In this document: piece after piece, positions 35,564 to 51,537 of the stretch
Layout of the letters: each line of letters starts with the position of its first letter
Numbering within the stretch: position 1 is the first letter of the stretch
Source of the DNA: Protula sp. h YS-2021
Lineage: Eukaryota; Annelida; Polychaeta; Sabellida; Serpulidae
Direction of reading: 5' to 3'
NCBI GenBank assembly: GCA_949752745.1
Contig: OX457026.1
Coordinates: 31,520,411-31,584,410 of the forward strand
DNA length: 64,000 nt
Made by a program: the position numbers and the translations under genes
Notes under the pieces: model-generated
What the model saw: the letters and a program-made list of their open reading frames with translations, nothing else
Databases searched by the model: none
Told to the model about the DNA's origin: nothing

Positions 35564-38437
35564 CTAAAATCACACGATGGAATTTACACAAGCGCACAGT
35601 TCAGCCTTTTTCCTCCCTTGTAAAGCAATGGGTCTCGGCATTATAAATAAATATATGCCTGTAAAAATGATAAGGTGTCTTTTTGTTAAGGTAAAACAAA
35701 CCATGCAGATTTTCCAGACAATTATTGCATCCACCCAATAATAATTGTTTCTAGACAAAAAGAGCAAGCTGAACTATTCTGTTTTAAAATTTTGTTGATC
35801 CGACATCAGATAATTGTTTTTCTAAGAAATATGTTCAAGCGGTTTATAGCATAACACTGTAGTATAAATCTTCAATGCAGCATTTTCCAGGCGAAAATCC
35901 TTTTCCTACCCTCTACCTTCAGTGTAGTATTATATCCTGCCCACTTTATCCCTCGGCACATGGCTTTTCCCATTTATATTTTTCGGTGGGTATTCCTATA
36001 GCCTAGCAACAATATACCTAGTCACATTTGGTTTAGCTTGCTGCAGAGTGCAGCAATACGCCTCGCGACGACTGGCCTTAACTGTTAATTGTGACGATTC
36101 GCTTGATTTTTAAATTGAGAATTTTTGTTTAAAAAAATGCTTTGTTTTAGCTTTCCAAAAACAAAAATGCTCCAGAGTCCTGTCAGTTAAAATTAGTGCG
36201 AACCTTCACAAAAGGTGAAATACTTCGGAATTCTAGCATTTCAAATAGATGAGAGTCTGTATTGTCAAAAAACGACATCGGAGCTTTATCATTTCAAATC
36301 AATGTTAGGCTGTATAAAAGAAGAGCTAACCCGGCGTTGTTTATAGTCAAACGAATATACTTGCAAACAAAGTAATATTTCATCGCTGTCATTTGCATTC
36401 AATATGGCATACTGCAAAGGATGATAATCTCTTTCAAAAATGGTGGGAACTAGAAACAGCTCTTAATCCGAGGATTCTTGAAAGTCAGCTAATATGTAGA
36501 AAAAGAGGCGGCTTTCCAAAAAAAAGTAAAAGCATTTTTGAAATAATAATTAGATAATTACAAGTGAAAGTAGAAAGTTAAATAAAAATCGCTTTTTATT
36601 CAAGAAACAACAATGGCCTCCTGCAACCCCTTTGTATGATTCAGGCAAATCTTTGCTTTTATTTCAGGTGACTCATCTGTAGACTCGCATAGTCGCTGTT
36701 GTCACAGGCAGATTTTCACTGAGCGAATTCTCATAAAAACTTAAATTTATTGTCGCTTATTCATTTAAATGATCAATCGCAGAGCATGAATTTCTCCTTT
36801 TCGTTTAGAGTTTTAAAGAAAGCCTGTCCAGTCTCTCAAGCAACAACTTGAAAGTCATATCTGTGACTGGCAACGACTGGCCTTTAACACAATGTACAAG
36901 AAACAAAAATTAAACAACCATGAGTCAAGTACTTTGCTTTTCTTTATCTAATATGGAGAAATAAGATTAATAAAAGTAATTGAGATCAAAAGTTTCTAAT
37001 AAAAAAACGTAATTTCTTCCATTATCTGTTTTTGAAATAATATACTTACCTTGGATGCTCATTATATTACTGTAAAATCTTTTAAATTCTTTTATTGTGT
37101 TGTTGCAGGAAATAGTTTTAAATTTTTTGTTATTGCATGAAATAGTCCCCGAGCATATAATTTTTTCTTCTCTGTCTCACCGTTTAATTTCGATTTAGTA
37201 CGAAATACCGTTGACGACAAAATACACAACAACGAAGAATGACACGCTGAGCTGTTGTGCAATTTTTGTTATCATTTACCGCTGTATAGTGATTGTAATC
37301 CTCTAAATTACGATAAAGATTAGATAATAGCTTTATTACATATCCTTTAGGTCTTAATCAATGTGTATTGTATACTTGACGAATTTCTCATCAGCGATTT
37401 GACAAATTCCCATGCTTTAGTTAGATATTACCTCCATATCTCTTTCTGAATAACATTATTTAAACACTTTACCAGTTTACCAATGGCATATTATTATATC
37501 TTGTTTATTAAAAATGTCAATAAAAATGTCAGGCATTGCGTGGTGAAAAGAAAATAAGCTGAAGTAGTTCCGCTGTTTATTTACCATGAAAAAGGTGCAT
37601 ACTATAACAAGTGACAATAATCTAAATCTATTTTTAAACAGTCAGAAAAATAGGAACTTGTCTTATGTAAAACTCAAGAGCCTAAAACGAGCTACCATTA
37701 GCATTAACACGTTAAAATTCCAGACCGATTTCTTAAAATGCAACAGTGTGATATTGATGTTAACAATAAAATTGTTATGGAAAAACCATAAATTTGTCAC
37801 AATTCTTGATTTCTAGATGCATGAACTGAACCGAAGCCAGGACTGAAATGTGCATTTCAATTATTTTCATCGTTCATATGTGCAATTAAACTCGTACCGT
37901 TTCAATTACAGAGCAAGCAATTATGTGTCAGCAGCATAGTTTAAATTAAATGCTGATAATCAGGTCATGTATCGTTGAGTTCAACAGAACATTGCTTAAT
38001 AAAACAACTTCATTATTAGATTTTATTACTTCTTCTGAATAAATGACGCCCTTCTGCACAGTTAATTTTTTATCGACAGTCCGCTAGCAAACAATTCATC
38101 ATATCCTATATCACTTCGGGCATTTTCTTATATTTTTCCTCAAAGACTCGGTTGAAACTCAGTTTGTTTGTCATACGTTAATCGCTTTGATGTCAACACA
38201 TCTTGTGTTATATTTTGTTTAATTAACTTCATTCTGTTAGTTATAAAATGATATTTTCCACAAAACAGGTATAATCAAATACGGGGAAAGCTACATATAA
38301 AATATCAAGCCAACTTCCTGTGTTTTGTTTTGTGCTTTAGTAAGAACACCAGTGCATGGATAAATATTATTACAGTGCAATAATTAAAATTGCTTCAAGT
38401 GTTAAAGTAAACCTTTTTGTGGATTCTTGAGCAAAGA
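35564..38437. other. AT-rich interval between the two cytidine deaminase copies
   Basis: Expected to hold the 5' end of copy A. No initiating exon, other gene or clear repeat could be supported. Confidence 0.4.
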
Positions 38438-38635
38438 TTAGTTGTGTTGAGATGTGAATTCATGCGCCATCGCATTAGAGCTCTCACAGCGCTTATCTAA
38501 TGCAGTAGATAAAGCTACTCTTGGTTCCTTCATCAATTGATCTGGAGTAAATCCAAAAGGTAAAATATCTTTTACTTGGATTTTCAAGTGGCTGCGATCT
38601 GACTTGGTCACATAAATATCACAGTCGAAGCCAAA
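38438..38635 (-). CDS. Cytidine deaminase copy B, terminal exon
   Basis: After a CTATTTTGCAG acceptor it reads FGFDCDIYVTKSDRSHLKIQ then VKDILPFGFTPDQLMKEPRV and 25 further residues to a stop. The VKDILPFGF-P-DL segment is the usual CDA C-terminal strand and helix. The extra C-terminal tail (ALDKRCESSNAMAHEF..) is longer than in most members. Confidence 0.88.
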   Translation of the reverse strand, partial: FGFDCDIYVTKSDRSHLKIQVKDILPFGFTPDQLMKEPRVALSTALDKRCESSNAMAHEFTSQHN

Positions 38636-38838
38636 CTGCAAAATAGTGAGCAAGACCGAATAAGCCAGACATGTATTTATTAATCTGTTGAAATATAGAA
38701 TAAATATTTTCTTTTACACGAAAGAAATATTAAGCAGTGCAGAATAATCGAGTATCATAGCAGATTTGCTATTAATCTAAATGATGTATTTACAACATGA
38801 ACTGCAACAGAATACAGAAGCAATTAAAGAAACGTTAC

Positions 38839-38896
38839 CTCTGCTATAAACTGCCGACAGGACCCACATGGTGTGATAAAACTGTCCCGTAAAGTG
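38839..38896 (-). CDS. Cytidine deaminase copy B, exon with PCxxC zinc motif
   Basis: 58-bp exon between ACTTTAG and GTAACG. It encodes TLRDSFITPCGSCRQFIAE, with both zinc-ligand cysteines. Phase fits both neighbours. Confidence 0.9.
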
Positions 38897-39699
38897 CTAA
38901 AGTAAAAGAAAAAATCGCCTATTAAATAAACACACCTTTTATCAAAACGTCACAATTTGTATGCATATAATTTTAATTGGTTAATTTTGAAGGTGGAGAT
39001 TTTAGAAACAATTCCTTGTCAGCCTTTCTAGGAAATTGTTTCATGAAAAGACTTTGATAAATTTAATTGTAACCAAGTAAGCCTCCATTCTTGGGCAGGG
39101 CGTGTAATTGTCATTATAATGAGGAGCCTGTCACTTTAGAGTCTTCACTGGAACATATGCATCGTCGCAACTTCAACTTCAAGACGGGAGAGACTTTAAT
39201 ACGTCTTGAAGAAATCATGTATCCTAAAAACTATTCTTTCAGTTTGATCTGAAACAAACTTTTACTTTTGGCTATGCTTGATCCAGATTTATCGTGATCA
39301 TAACCCAGAACATCTGTACATCGACACAGATACAGTATTTTATACTTCTCTTTGTATTTAGTAAGCATTACTAAACTACATTAGCATATAAACTTAGATT
39401 TCCACTGAAAATTGATCAACAGCTAGTATTTTGATGTCAAGTCAGTAACATTGATAACGTGAACGTCTTTTATACAGAATAAAAAGACATGGAAAATATT
39501 GAAAGACATCTTTGTAATTATATGCTATATTGATGCTTTATTGATCTGTTGAATGCTTCAATTAAGTTTGAAAATTTTATATCGTTTGGCAAAAAATAAT
39601 TTCTTCTTAGATATATTATACCACCTATTAAACCACACAGGATAAAAAAGCTAATAAGGCCAATAAATAACGTGAAAGAGTATTGCAAACCAGCCATTA

Positions 39700-39909
<210 letters not shown>

Positions 39910-41596
39910 TTACACTTGGGACAACAAAAATTATGATTCTGAAAACTTAAAAATGTATAATTCCGCAAAGACTTTCATTAAGGATAATGTCACGACATCA
40001 GAGGCATCAAAATTCTACGTAAAGCAGTTTTTAACATGCATTCCGACGTTAACCCAACATCTGTGTCAGGTTCCGACGTCGACCAATCCAAATTACAAAC
40101 TTAAATTTGGTTGTTATTTGGGTATGCTTGACACAAGGTTGAATAGGACTTAAATAAACAACGGACGCAACCAAAACGCCGCTTCCTTTGATGGCATGTT
40201 GAAAAGACGTCGAAAAATAGTCGGAGTCATGGAAACAAAGAACTTCGATTTTTGAAATAAATTTTTAACCTCTCTGAGAAACAAGAGAATAAATAAATAA
40301 ATAAAATTTTAAGACTGCGGGCTGAAAAACATTTTTTGTGGCGTCTGATGCCGGGATGGCAGGTTATTTAATAATTGAAGTGTTTTTCCAGGCTGCATAT
40401 CTACAAAGCTGTAAACTACATAACACGACGAGGTTAACCCAGGTCATGAGCCGTTTCGTCATTGTAACGTTTCTAATTATAAATTGCACTTCGTTTCACC
40501 TTTGTTTTCATTCATTCAGCGGAGCTGGCTACTGATCAGACGTGTTTTAGCAGCATTTAATTTTAAAAATTTTCGTTTCTCTGACTAGATAAAAAACAGT
40601 GAAAGACAAAAGAGAGATAGCTGATGTAGTCTATTATTCTTAATCTGTAGTCATTTACATTGTGAATACAACATAACAGCATTTCTGCATATAAAATTCA
40701 CTCTGCTTGTTGGCTACTTTGGCCACTATCATATGCAGAAAAATGAACCTTTGTATTTCTCTAGGTGTAATTGCCATAGCTACGGCGGTGTAGATGTATT
40801 TTTTTCAAGTCAAACTCACAATACCATATGTTGCCGTGTATAGCACACTACACAGTATACCTAAATCTACTGATGTCACTGATCTACCCACATCACCACA
40901 TCACACAAACGCTATAAATGCTCACTCGATATGAACAGTAGAACGATCGATATGCCCGGAGGCTGCCGTGTGAGCTGTCATTGCACTGTCATACCCTTAT
41001 ATATGGGCTTCAATGGCAAAATTTCAATGTTTGTATTTGCATATAAAATGCCAACGAATTTCAAAGAAATTAGAGGTGTACCAACTACATTATGTCTGTA
41101 CGACATTTGATCATCGTAGCCCTAACCATTTCACATTAGAACACACTGGTGGCAGAAAAAAGGGATCAGACGGAAACATTTTACCGCTTCATGTGAAAAT
41201 AATATCTATGGGGATTGAAAATCACCATGTGTAAAGTGATGTATAAAATAATATAATATTCAACGGTCGTATTCAGTCATTAAGAAGAGTGGTCCAGTAA
41301 TCGGAACAGAGGTTAGACATGTCATTTTTGTCCTGCATAACCTTATAATGCTAAAAATACGTAACTGCTTTGATACTCATTGTCATGTAGTGCAAATTTG
41401 ATTTCAGCACTTAGCGACAACCAAGATTTTAAACCATTTTTCAAAATAGTATTAAGAGTCTCTGACAAATCAAACACGTCTGTCTAGAAACAGAGGCTGC
41501 CTGTAAATGTCGTACTTAATATTTAATATCGTAATGCCGTAATACCGTAACATTTAATGCCGTAATAACGTCGATTCATTGAGCTTTAAGTGTTAC

Positions 41597-41716
41597 CCGT
41601 GTATACAGTGCCGTCTTGGCAAAGAAGTGCTGCTCCCACGGGGAAGTTACTATATGGACAATAGGCATGCTCCATTGCTTCGAAGCTCTTGTCTATTAAG
41701 TTTTGCATATCTGCCT
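41597..41716 (-). CDS. Cytidine deaminase copy B, N-terminal domain exon
   Basis: 120-bp exon between TTATTTACAG and GTAACAC. It reads ADMQNLIDKSFEAMEHAYCP then YSNFPVGAALLCQDGTVYTG. Copy B visible exons (41597-41716, 39749-39860, 38839-38896, 38438-38635) join in frame to about 162 codons: deamination of cytidine/deoxycytidine in pyrimidine salvage. A preceding start exon is not identified, although an in-frame Met lies three codons in. Confidence 0.88.
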
Positions 41717-44659
<2,943 letters not shown>

Positions 44660-46085
44660 TTGCGATTGTTGGTAGACCTCATGGCCAGATCACAAAAACT
44701 TTTGCCTCGTCACAGTTTGTCAGTGGTTTGTCAAGAACTTGTCAACTGATTGTCAGCTTGACGAGTTTGAGCCCATCAGGGTCTTGACGAGTTTCTGACC
44801 AATGTCTTGTCACACCATGACAAACACTTGTCACTACCTTGTCAGAAACTTGTCAGAAATTTGTCAAGTATTGCGTCACCATGACGTCACATCCTTTTCA
44901 AAACAACTGAAAACATGTGGACATTCTTTTTGAGATTTCTTAGGTTTCAATGACTATTGCGATTACTTAAAAATATGATTTATGGATAAACCATAATGCA
45001 AGTGCATACACCATATTAACTACATATGTTTTGGAACAAGCCGTGATGTTTGTAAAATGCTTGTGAAAATTGTATTTTTACCCACTGTTCCGATGAAAAA
45101 TGTAACAATGTAAAAATAAGCAATATCTGCAGCATACGCATAAGTAAGCCACCATGTCCACCTCGGAAACCTAATCTTTAAATAAATGATATCAGTTGTT
45201 AAATAAAAGAATATAATAATTTTCATGATATAAATTTACATAAAAATCACTTATCAAAGGGAGTATATCCTCTAACTCACAATATCATTGTTACTCCTTC
45301 AGAACTGGTCAAATGACGGCATTTAAATTTTTTTGACGCTGGTTTTCAAAATGCTTCTATGATTTTCGTCGGAATTTTTTCTGTTTTTATGAATGTTCAC
45401 AAGGTCGTTGTCTCTTGGAAATATGGATTTTATTTGATTGTTTTTATTTTTTCGAGTCACTTTTCAAAATGCTCCTCCTCCAATAATTTTAATCCGTTCG
45501 CCTTCCGTTCTGGTCTCACATTTTGTTGACAAAAACAAACGACAGAGACTGTTTAATAAAAGTGTTTGACATGTTCGGATGGACTGGTTGGTGTGCATTA
45601 ACCACAATGTCCGTAGACATTGGTGTTATCATATGTTTGCAAATCGTACTGGTTTTGTCTAATATTTTTTATTCGGATAGTTCGTTACTCGCTTGTCAAA
45701 TTTATTTTTACAAATTTGCGACGAGATAATAACAAACTGCAAATTAGGATTTGACAAATATATGTCAAGAAAATGACAAGCCAGTGACAAAAAACAAATT
45801 TTTACACAATTTCGTTGTTGAGTCAGGTATCGTCAGGTTGACGAATTTAAGGTCGTCAATCAATTTGACGAAGTTTTGACGAACTTGTGACCAACTGACA
45901 ATTCGAACTGAGTTTTCGACAAAATTATTAGCATGACGGATTAATGACAAGTTGTAGACTGACGAATTACAGAAAATTTATGACAAAGTACTGACAAATT
46001 TTTTATTGGAATTCGTTGAATTGGGCATTGTCAAATGGACAAGGCAAATTAGTCAGTCTCTTGTTAATTCGACATTTTTTAGATA
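44660..46085. mobile_element. Foldback-like element with TTGTC / GACAA-rich arms
   Basis: About 44690-44890 is dense in CTTGTCA and TTGTCAAG-type words, and about 45750-46085 is dense in the inverse TGACAA and GACGAA words, with unrelated sequence between. Arms of short degenerate repeats in inverse orientation are typical of foldback or MITE-type elements. No transposase is seen and the ends cannot be fixed. Confidence 0.5.
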
Positions 46086-46462
46086 AATTCATGACAAAGG
46101 CATATTATTGTGATGTTGGACAAACGTCACGATTTGATTTCTTTATTAAAGTCGGAGAAATCGTTTTTTTACCGACGTGTATAGGACTACCTCTCAGCCT
46201 CTATTAGACATTAAATATACGTCACAATGTATAACGGGTGGAACTGCTGATTTAATGCAAGTGAAGTCGAATAAAAAAACGGTAAATAATATGTGATATT
46301 TGGAGATAATATAAGCAGAGAATTCCTTCTATTTAAACTAAACATCTAGAACTTCTCAAATCAAGCACTTGTATATAAATGGTGTTTTGGGCTGAAATGT
46401 TTTTTTTTTTTTTGGTGGAACTCAACCAAAACGTCACCATTACCAAAAAGATTTTGCAAAAT

Positions 46463-47494
46463 TTATAGGCTGTGATGTGTGATACTATATTTCCGAGAGA
46501 GAATTCTCCACGCTTTCATCATATCATCTGCGGACCTTGTAAACCCAAACGCTAGTGTTTCTGGAAAAGATGCCAGGCGACTTAAGAAATTTCCAGTGTC
46601 CACCTCCAAGTAGTTTGACAAAATGACTCTGTGGATTCTCTCCGACGATGGCGCCCCATGTTCTATTTTAAACGGAAGATGTCCGGTAAGATGCACATCT
46701 GCTACCCACCAGACTGGGGTGTCCAAATGGGCTCGATACAAATCCCCAATCAGATTCCCGGATATGACGTAAAAGCTACCCCAGCAATATGGCGGGTAAT
46801 GGGTCTCTAAATAGTCGTCCGTAGCAACGCACCATTTGCCGCACCATGCACCAGGGCGCAGCACCAAGGAGCGCCAATGCATTTTACACATCAGAAACCG
46901 CTCATCACCAGGTCTATGGTACAGAAGGCTACTCGTCACAAATAGATTCGGGAACACATCGCTGTCAATTTTAACAAAATACTTAACAGTGTGGCATTGC
47001 TTGTATAACCACTTGAGCATAAGTATTCCCTTGTAAGTTAAATTATGATAGGTGTCTGTAAAGTTGCCCATAATGACATCACCAAATAGAGAGCTTTCGT
47101 TATATACATTGTGTACTATTGTAGAGTTAGATGTAATTCCAAGCGGAAACAGAAGGGCTGCTCCGATGCCATCCAACACATCACGCCGACCCCATGTTGA
47201 ACGAACTGACATTCTGTAGTGAAAATCATTGGGCTTACTATAAGCAAAAATAATAAGCGTTTTATTGGCAGAACAAGAAACTGCACTGGGTTCGATCGTA
47301 AAATCTAGATTAAGATTTGGCAACTGGGTGTATTTGGGGAAATCAAAGTCGTTTTTGACCTGTGATGTGATTAGAAATGATGTCCCACTTGATCTCAGGG
47401 ATGACAGAACTAGTAATGTGAGAGCAAGTGCAAACAATATAATTGTAAAAGAAGGTTGTTTCTTTCGCTTAGCCAATAACCTGTAACTCAACAT
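46463..47494 (-). CDS. Beta-1,3-galactosyltransferase-like protein (GT31), 343 aa, single exon
   Basis: Golgi type II membrane glycosyltransferase. Short basic cytoplasmic tail (residues 1-15), one membrane segment (about 16-33: FTIILFALALTLLVLSSL), stem, then the catalytic domain. GT31 motifs: RMSVRSTWG (94-102), DVIMGNFTDTYHNLTYKG, YFVKIDSDVF (metal site 177-179, DSD rather than the usual DDD), YPPYCWGSFYVIS and WWVADVHLTG, where the usual EDV Glu is Ala265. Several N-glycosylation sequons. The open frame is intact and intronless. Acceptor substrate cannot be deduced. Confidence 0.9.
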   Translation of the reverse strand: MLSYRLLAKRKKQPSFTIILFALALTLLVLSSLRSSGTSFLITSQVKNDFDFPKYTQLPNLNLDFTIEPSAVSCSANKTLIIFAYSKPNDFHYRMSVRSTWGRRDVLDGIGAALLFPLGITSNSTIVHNVYNESSLFGDVIMGNFTDTYHNLTYKGILMLKWLYKQCHTVKYFVKIDSDVFPNLFVTSSLLYHRPGDERFLMCKMHWRSLVLRPGAWCGKWCVATDDYLETHYPPYCWGSFYVISGNLIGDLYRAHLDTPVWWVADVHLTGHLPFKIEHGAPSSERIHRVILSNYLEVDTGNFLSRLASFPETLAFGFTRSADDMMKAWRILSRKYSITHHSL

Positions 47495-47739
47495 CGGTGA
47501 CTGCAGTGAGGTAACGTAACCTCGCTCCTAACGGAAACTACCCAATTAAGTAGTAGTTTTGTTGATTGATCTATTTTGTTCAGTTCATAAATTCGCAAGA
47601 CATTCGTGACATATTTCCACGCCGTTTTATTTGACATATTCCAATCTTATTCATACGTATTGTCCATCGACGGTTTAATGGTACTTTTACATAAAATCAT
47701 TGTGCTGCGGGAAATACGAAAAGGTGGCACTTGGGCTAC
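47495..47739. promoter_or_regulatory. Upstream region of the GT31 gene
   Basis: Putative promoter and 5' UTR. No TATA box or other clear motif is seen. Confidence 0.25.
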
Positions 47740-48230
47740 AGGAAGTCATGTTTGAAGGCTGAACACGGAGTCGTGGGTTGCGCAGGGAGTCCTGTTAATA
47801 TGTTGTGCAGGGAGTCATGTTTGTAGGTAGCATGGGGAATCATGTAGTAGGTTCTACAGGGAGTCCTATTTGTAGGTTGCGCAGGGAGTCCTGTTTGTAG
47901 GTTGCCAGGGAGTCCTGTTTGTAGGTTGCGCGTGGAGTCCTGCTTGTTGGATGCGCAGAGAGTCCTTTTTGTATGTTTTGCAGGGAGTCCTGTGTGTATG
48001 CTGCCAGGGAGTCCTGTTTGTAGGTTGCCAGGGAGTCCTGCTCTAGGTTCTGCAGGGAGTCGGGGGTTTTTTTGTAGGTTGCGCAGGGAGTCCCGTTTGT
48101 CGATTGCAAGGTAGTTCTGTTTGTAGGTTGCCAGGGAGTCCTGTTTGTAGGTTGCCAGGGAGTCCTGTTTGTAGATTGCCAGTGAGTCCTTTTTGTAGAT
48201 TGCCAGGGAGTCCTGTTTGTGGGTTACGAT
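47740..48230. repeat. Minisatellite, ~23-bp unit
   Basis: About 20 copies of variants of CAGGGAGTCCTGTTTGTAGG TTG, some copies with GCG or ATG substitutions. Open frames through it on both strands are repeat artefacts. Confidence 0.93.
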
Positions 48231-48614
48231 GTCGACCGGTAAGATAGTGCAGTGTATCTTGCTTGTAGACGGCGTGGGATGGAGTGTTCAGTTAAGAAAA
48301 CGGCACCGAGTAGAAATTAGCAGATTTCAGTCACTTTCTGTAACAGCAAAAAAAAAACTTATGTCAAAATCGCATTTAAAATGTAAAAACATCACATATA
48401 TATGAAAAAGAGTCAAATAAAATTAAAGAAAAAATCAATCTAGATAAATCAAGGTATATCTTTTTTATTTTGAGAGGTCTCTAATTAGATAAAAGGGACT
48501 TCTAATCAATATTGGGATTTCCATAATCCGATTTCAAATATTCTACATCGTTTAGAGATTTTGAAAATGAACTTGAATTACGCATCAAAATAATAATAAT
48601 AAAAAGGAGAACAA

Positions 48615-48615
<1 letters not shown>

Positions 48616-48681
<66 letters not shown>

Positions 48682-48863
48682 GTGATGGTGGTGGTGGTGG
48701 TGGTGGTGGTGGTGGTGGTGGTGGTGGTGGTGGTGGTGGTGGTGGTGGTGGTGGTGGTGGTGGTGGTGGTGGTGGTGGTGGTGGTGGTGGTGGTGGTGGT
48801 GGTGGTGGTGGTGGTGGTGGTGGTGGTGGTGGTGGTGGTGGTGGTGGTGGTGGTGGTGGTGGA
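48616..48863. repeat. Compound trinucleotide microsatellite (GAT)n(GGT)n
   Basis: About 22 GAT units pass directly into roughly 60 GGT/GTG units. The long Pro or Val open frames it creates are not genes. Confidence 0.97.
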
Positions 48864-48959
48864 CGTGCGCTTAGAGGAACGTTGTGCAAAAGTCAGCTCT
48901 GAAAGAATTTCTCATACATTTATGACAGATTTATTTGCGCAAAGTGTGAAATAATTGTT

Positions 48960-50855
48960 GTGTACTGAGATGGCAAGAAAAATAGTGTTATAACAACATA
49001 AAATGACTCGTCAGTTTGTTTTTTTAATGGGCAAAATTGTTATTCCAGTAATCCCCAATGGTGTGAGTAATCCGGCTCTAAATGGCACCGGGTAAAATGG
49101 CATCGATCTCAACAGCTGGGATAAAGTTGCTGGATAAGGGAAGAGCATCAATGTTCAAAATGGCAACGGTTAGCCAAGGGTAAAATGAAGCTGGAATTTT
49201 CCAGATCAGTTTACGACATCCGATGTTTATATCGGTGTTTTATGTTTTAAACAAGGGCGGAAATTATTTGTTATGTGAGAACGGTGTTGTTTAGACGTAG
49301 TTTTGTTGGCCCCCAACCGGGGCGACTATAGGTTTGGGAGCTGTCTGTACGTCTGTCCGGTGGTGCGTCGCAATTTGCTACTCCCATACTGATAATGCCT
49401 GTCCGATGATGGCAAGGTGTACGTCAGTTTTCATTTTGGCCATTAGCCAATTTCAGGGTCATATTTGGCCGCCATCTTATATAGATTTTCATTAACAATT
49501 TCTTGTTAACGCGTTAACATAAAACTACTTCACGTATCACCACCAGTAACGGGACCAAATCCTCCAGGACAAAAACCGCGCGGAAGAAAGCTGCCTTAGG
49601 TCAAAATCTATCAAGAATATTTGGGCGGTTTTTACCGGGTGGACTTTGACCTAAGGCGGCTTTTTTCCAGAAGGATTTTGTCCAACGGTTTTTACACCAG
49701 TGGTTTTTCCCCTGGCAAATTTTACCCTAGACTCTGTAGGACTTTCTGTTGCTTTCTGCAAAGTTATAATGTTGAAGCAACAAATAATATCTAAGTCATG
49801 ACTTTCCTTTACAACGTTTTGCTTACTCCGAGGATAATTCACATGTCTAACAATTACCAGAGGTATTTTTCACATTAAATCTTCATTCATTCATATATGC
49901 ATGTGAGTTGTTCTGGAGATGCCTTTTTTGTGTTACAGTGAAATGTTGCCAACAGGAAAAAATACCATGAGCGCCATCTAGGGGATATAACTTCACACCA
50001 TATTTGTGTTTCTACATTTCTCCTGAAGAATTCCACTTCCGGCCGCCGATTATAAAAACCAAAGCGACCTCGAATACCAACCTTAAAATGACGTCGTTCC
50101 AACATTATTGTCTGTCACTGTTTTTCTTGGATTTTACATCGTTGCTTTTAGGTCGCTTTTGGTCGTATTTGAAAATTTCCATTAACAATATACGAACAAG
50201 TACAACAATGCATGAAGTCAGCCTCAAGACGCCTAAGCAACCTTTGAGGACCGAAAAACTATCCAAAGTGATGCTCATTACATCGCCTTAACTGTGTCGT
50301 TTTTGTATCTCGTAAGAACGTGATTACTATATCAACATCGGTTTTCAAAGGGATTTACTGTCTCTTAGCGACGCACTTTGATGTCATATTAGTGGCATCA
50401 TTTTGGTTAAAGCACTGCGAGCTTTCTCTTTTAAATTGTCTTTTAATTTATTTTCAGTGCCGTAGCTTTTTCGATACCCAGCTAGAACACATCGAAGCCA
50501 TCATAGAAATATTACGAACTTTTTCAGCTTCATGTTTCATTTCCGAATAGCTTAATTTGACCTAAAGGACTATTTTGTATAGTGTATAGTATTTTATCAA
50601 TACTATATAGCTAATCCGGTTTTAGTAATGGATCTTATTTGATATAGTGCCTTATCAAACTCAAATTGACCCTTTTCCTCAATCATAATATTACGAGTTA
50701 AAAACAGAAATGAAACTGCCCACAGGAAATATATTAGTGGCAGGTGTAGACTACGAGTGTCCGGAATGGGCAAACTCTTGTAAATATACCACGTGCTTCT
50801 GGAGCGGGGGAGAGGGGCGGCAAACATTCACTGGCGGTCCTGGTTGGTGACCGGC
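48960..50855. other. Intergenic, repeats only
   Basis: It holds a hairpin-plus-CTGTCCGG-type repeat near 49306-49440 and a ~28-bp inverted repeat (GAAGAAAGCTGCCTTAGGTC at about 49580, inverse at about 49645-49670). No supported gene. Confidence 0.4.
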
Positions 50856-51378
50856 TGTGACAGGATATCTTGCCGCCGCCCCCTGTGTAGCTTCCCCCGG
50901 GGGAAGCTATACTAGGATATCTCCCCCCCCCCCCCGGGGGAGGCTGGCCCAGTATAACTTCCCCCTCCCCAGCTGAGATAATTTGCCCCTCTGTTCAGCT
51001 ACCCCCACCCTGCCGCCCCCCCCCATCTTTCTCCGTTTACTTTGTGCCGATTATATCCGATTATATCAAAATTAAAAGGGTTTAATCTCATTGTTTATAG
51101 TCATTATCTCTGTCGTATTTATTAATTGCAATTAAATTGCTGCTGTTTGGAAATGAAACGAATCCACATCCCTCTGTTAGATTTGTTATTTGTGCCTACT
51201 TTGCCGCTGTTTGGAAATGAAACAAATCCACATCTCCTCATTTTTTATTTATATTTATTTATGTATTGTAGCGAGGGATTAAAATAGATCAGATAAGAGA
51301 TCTCGGACAACTTCAGGTTGCGGTATAAAATTTACTCTAGGTTGAGTATTCTCAAATTGTTTACTCCAATACGGTAAG

Positions 51379-51388
51379 TATAAATAGG
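51379..51388 (+). promoter_or_regulatory. TATA box inside the TGT..ACA element
   Basis: TATAAATAGG, 42 bp before the ATG at 51421. Confidence 0.55.
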
Positions 51389-51420
51389 AAGCTATTTCAC
51401 CACTTCGTATCTCTTTCAAA

Positions 51421-51537
51421 ATGGAAGGTCACGCAGAACATACAACAAAGCGATTTTTGGAGAATGTAGATGTTATTTTTGATTATTACAGCTATCAGAA
51501 ATATCCATCTGGAATATCGAAAAACACGAAGATTTAA
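51421..51537 (+). pseudogene. Truncated 38-codon ORF, N-terminal piece of an integrase-type protein
   Basis: Reads MEGHAEHTTKRFLENVDVIF then DYYSYQKYPSGISKNTKI and a TAA. The pattern IFxYYxxxxYPxGxSKNxKR is one I recall just before the zinc-binding region of animal proteins with a retroviral-type integrase domain, where KR would continue into the domain. Here it ends in Ile-stop, so the body of the gene has been deleted while promoter and AATAAA (51592-51597) remain. Confidence 0.5.

Noticed and set aside
47902..48114. Repetitive 70-89-aa frames with GSPVC or QDSLATYK motifs
   Set aside because: Translations of the 23-bp minisatellite.
48578..48954. Long poly-Pro and poly-Met/Val open frames
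   Set aside because: They are translations of the (GAT)n(GGT)n microsatellite with no flanking coding signal.
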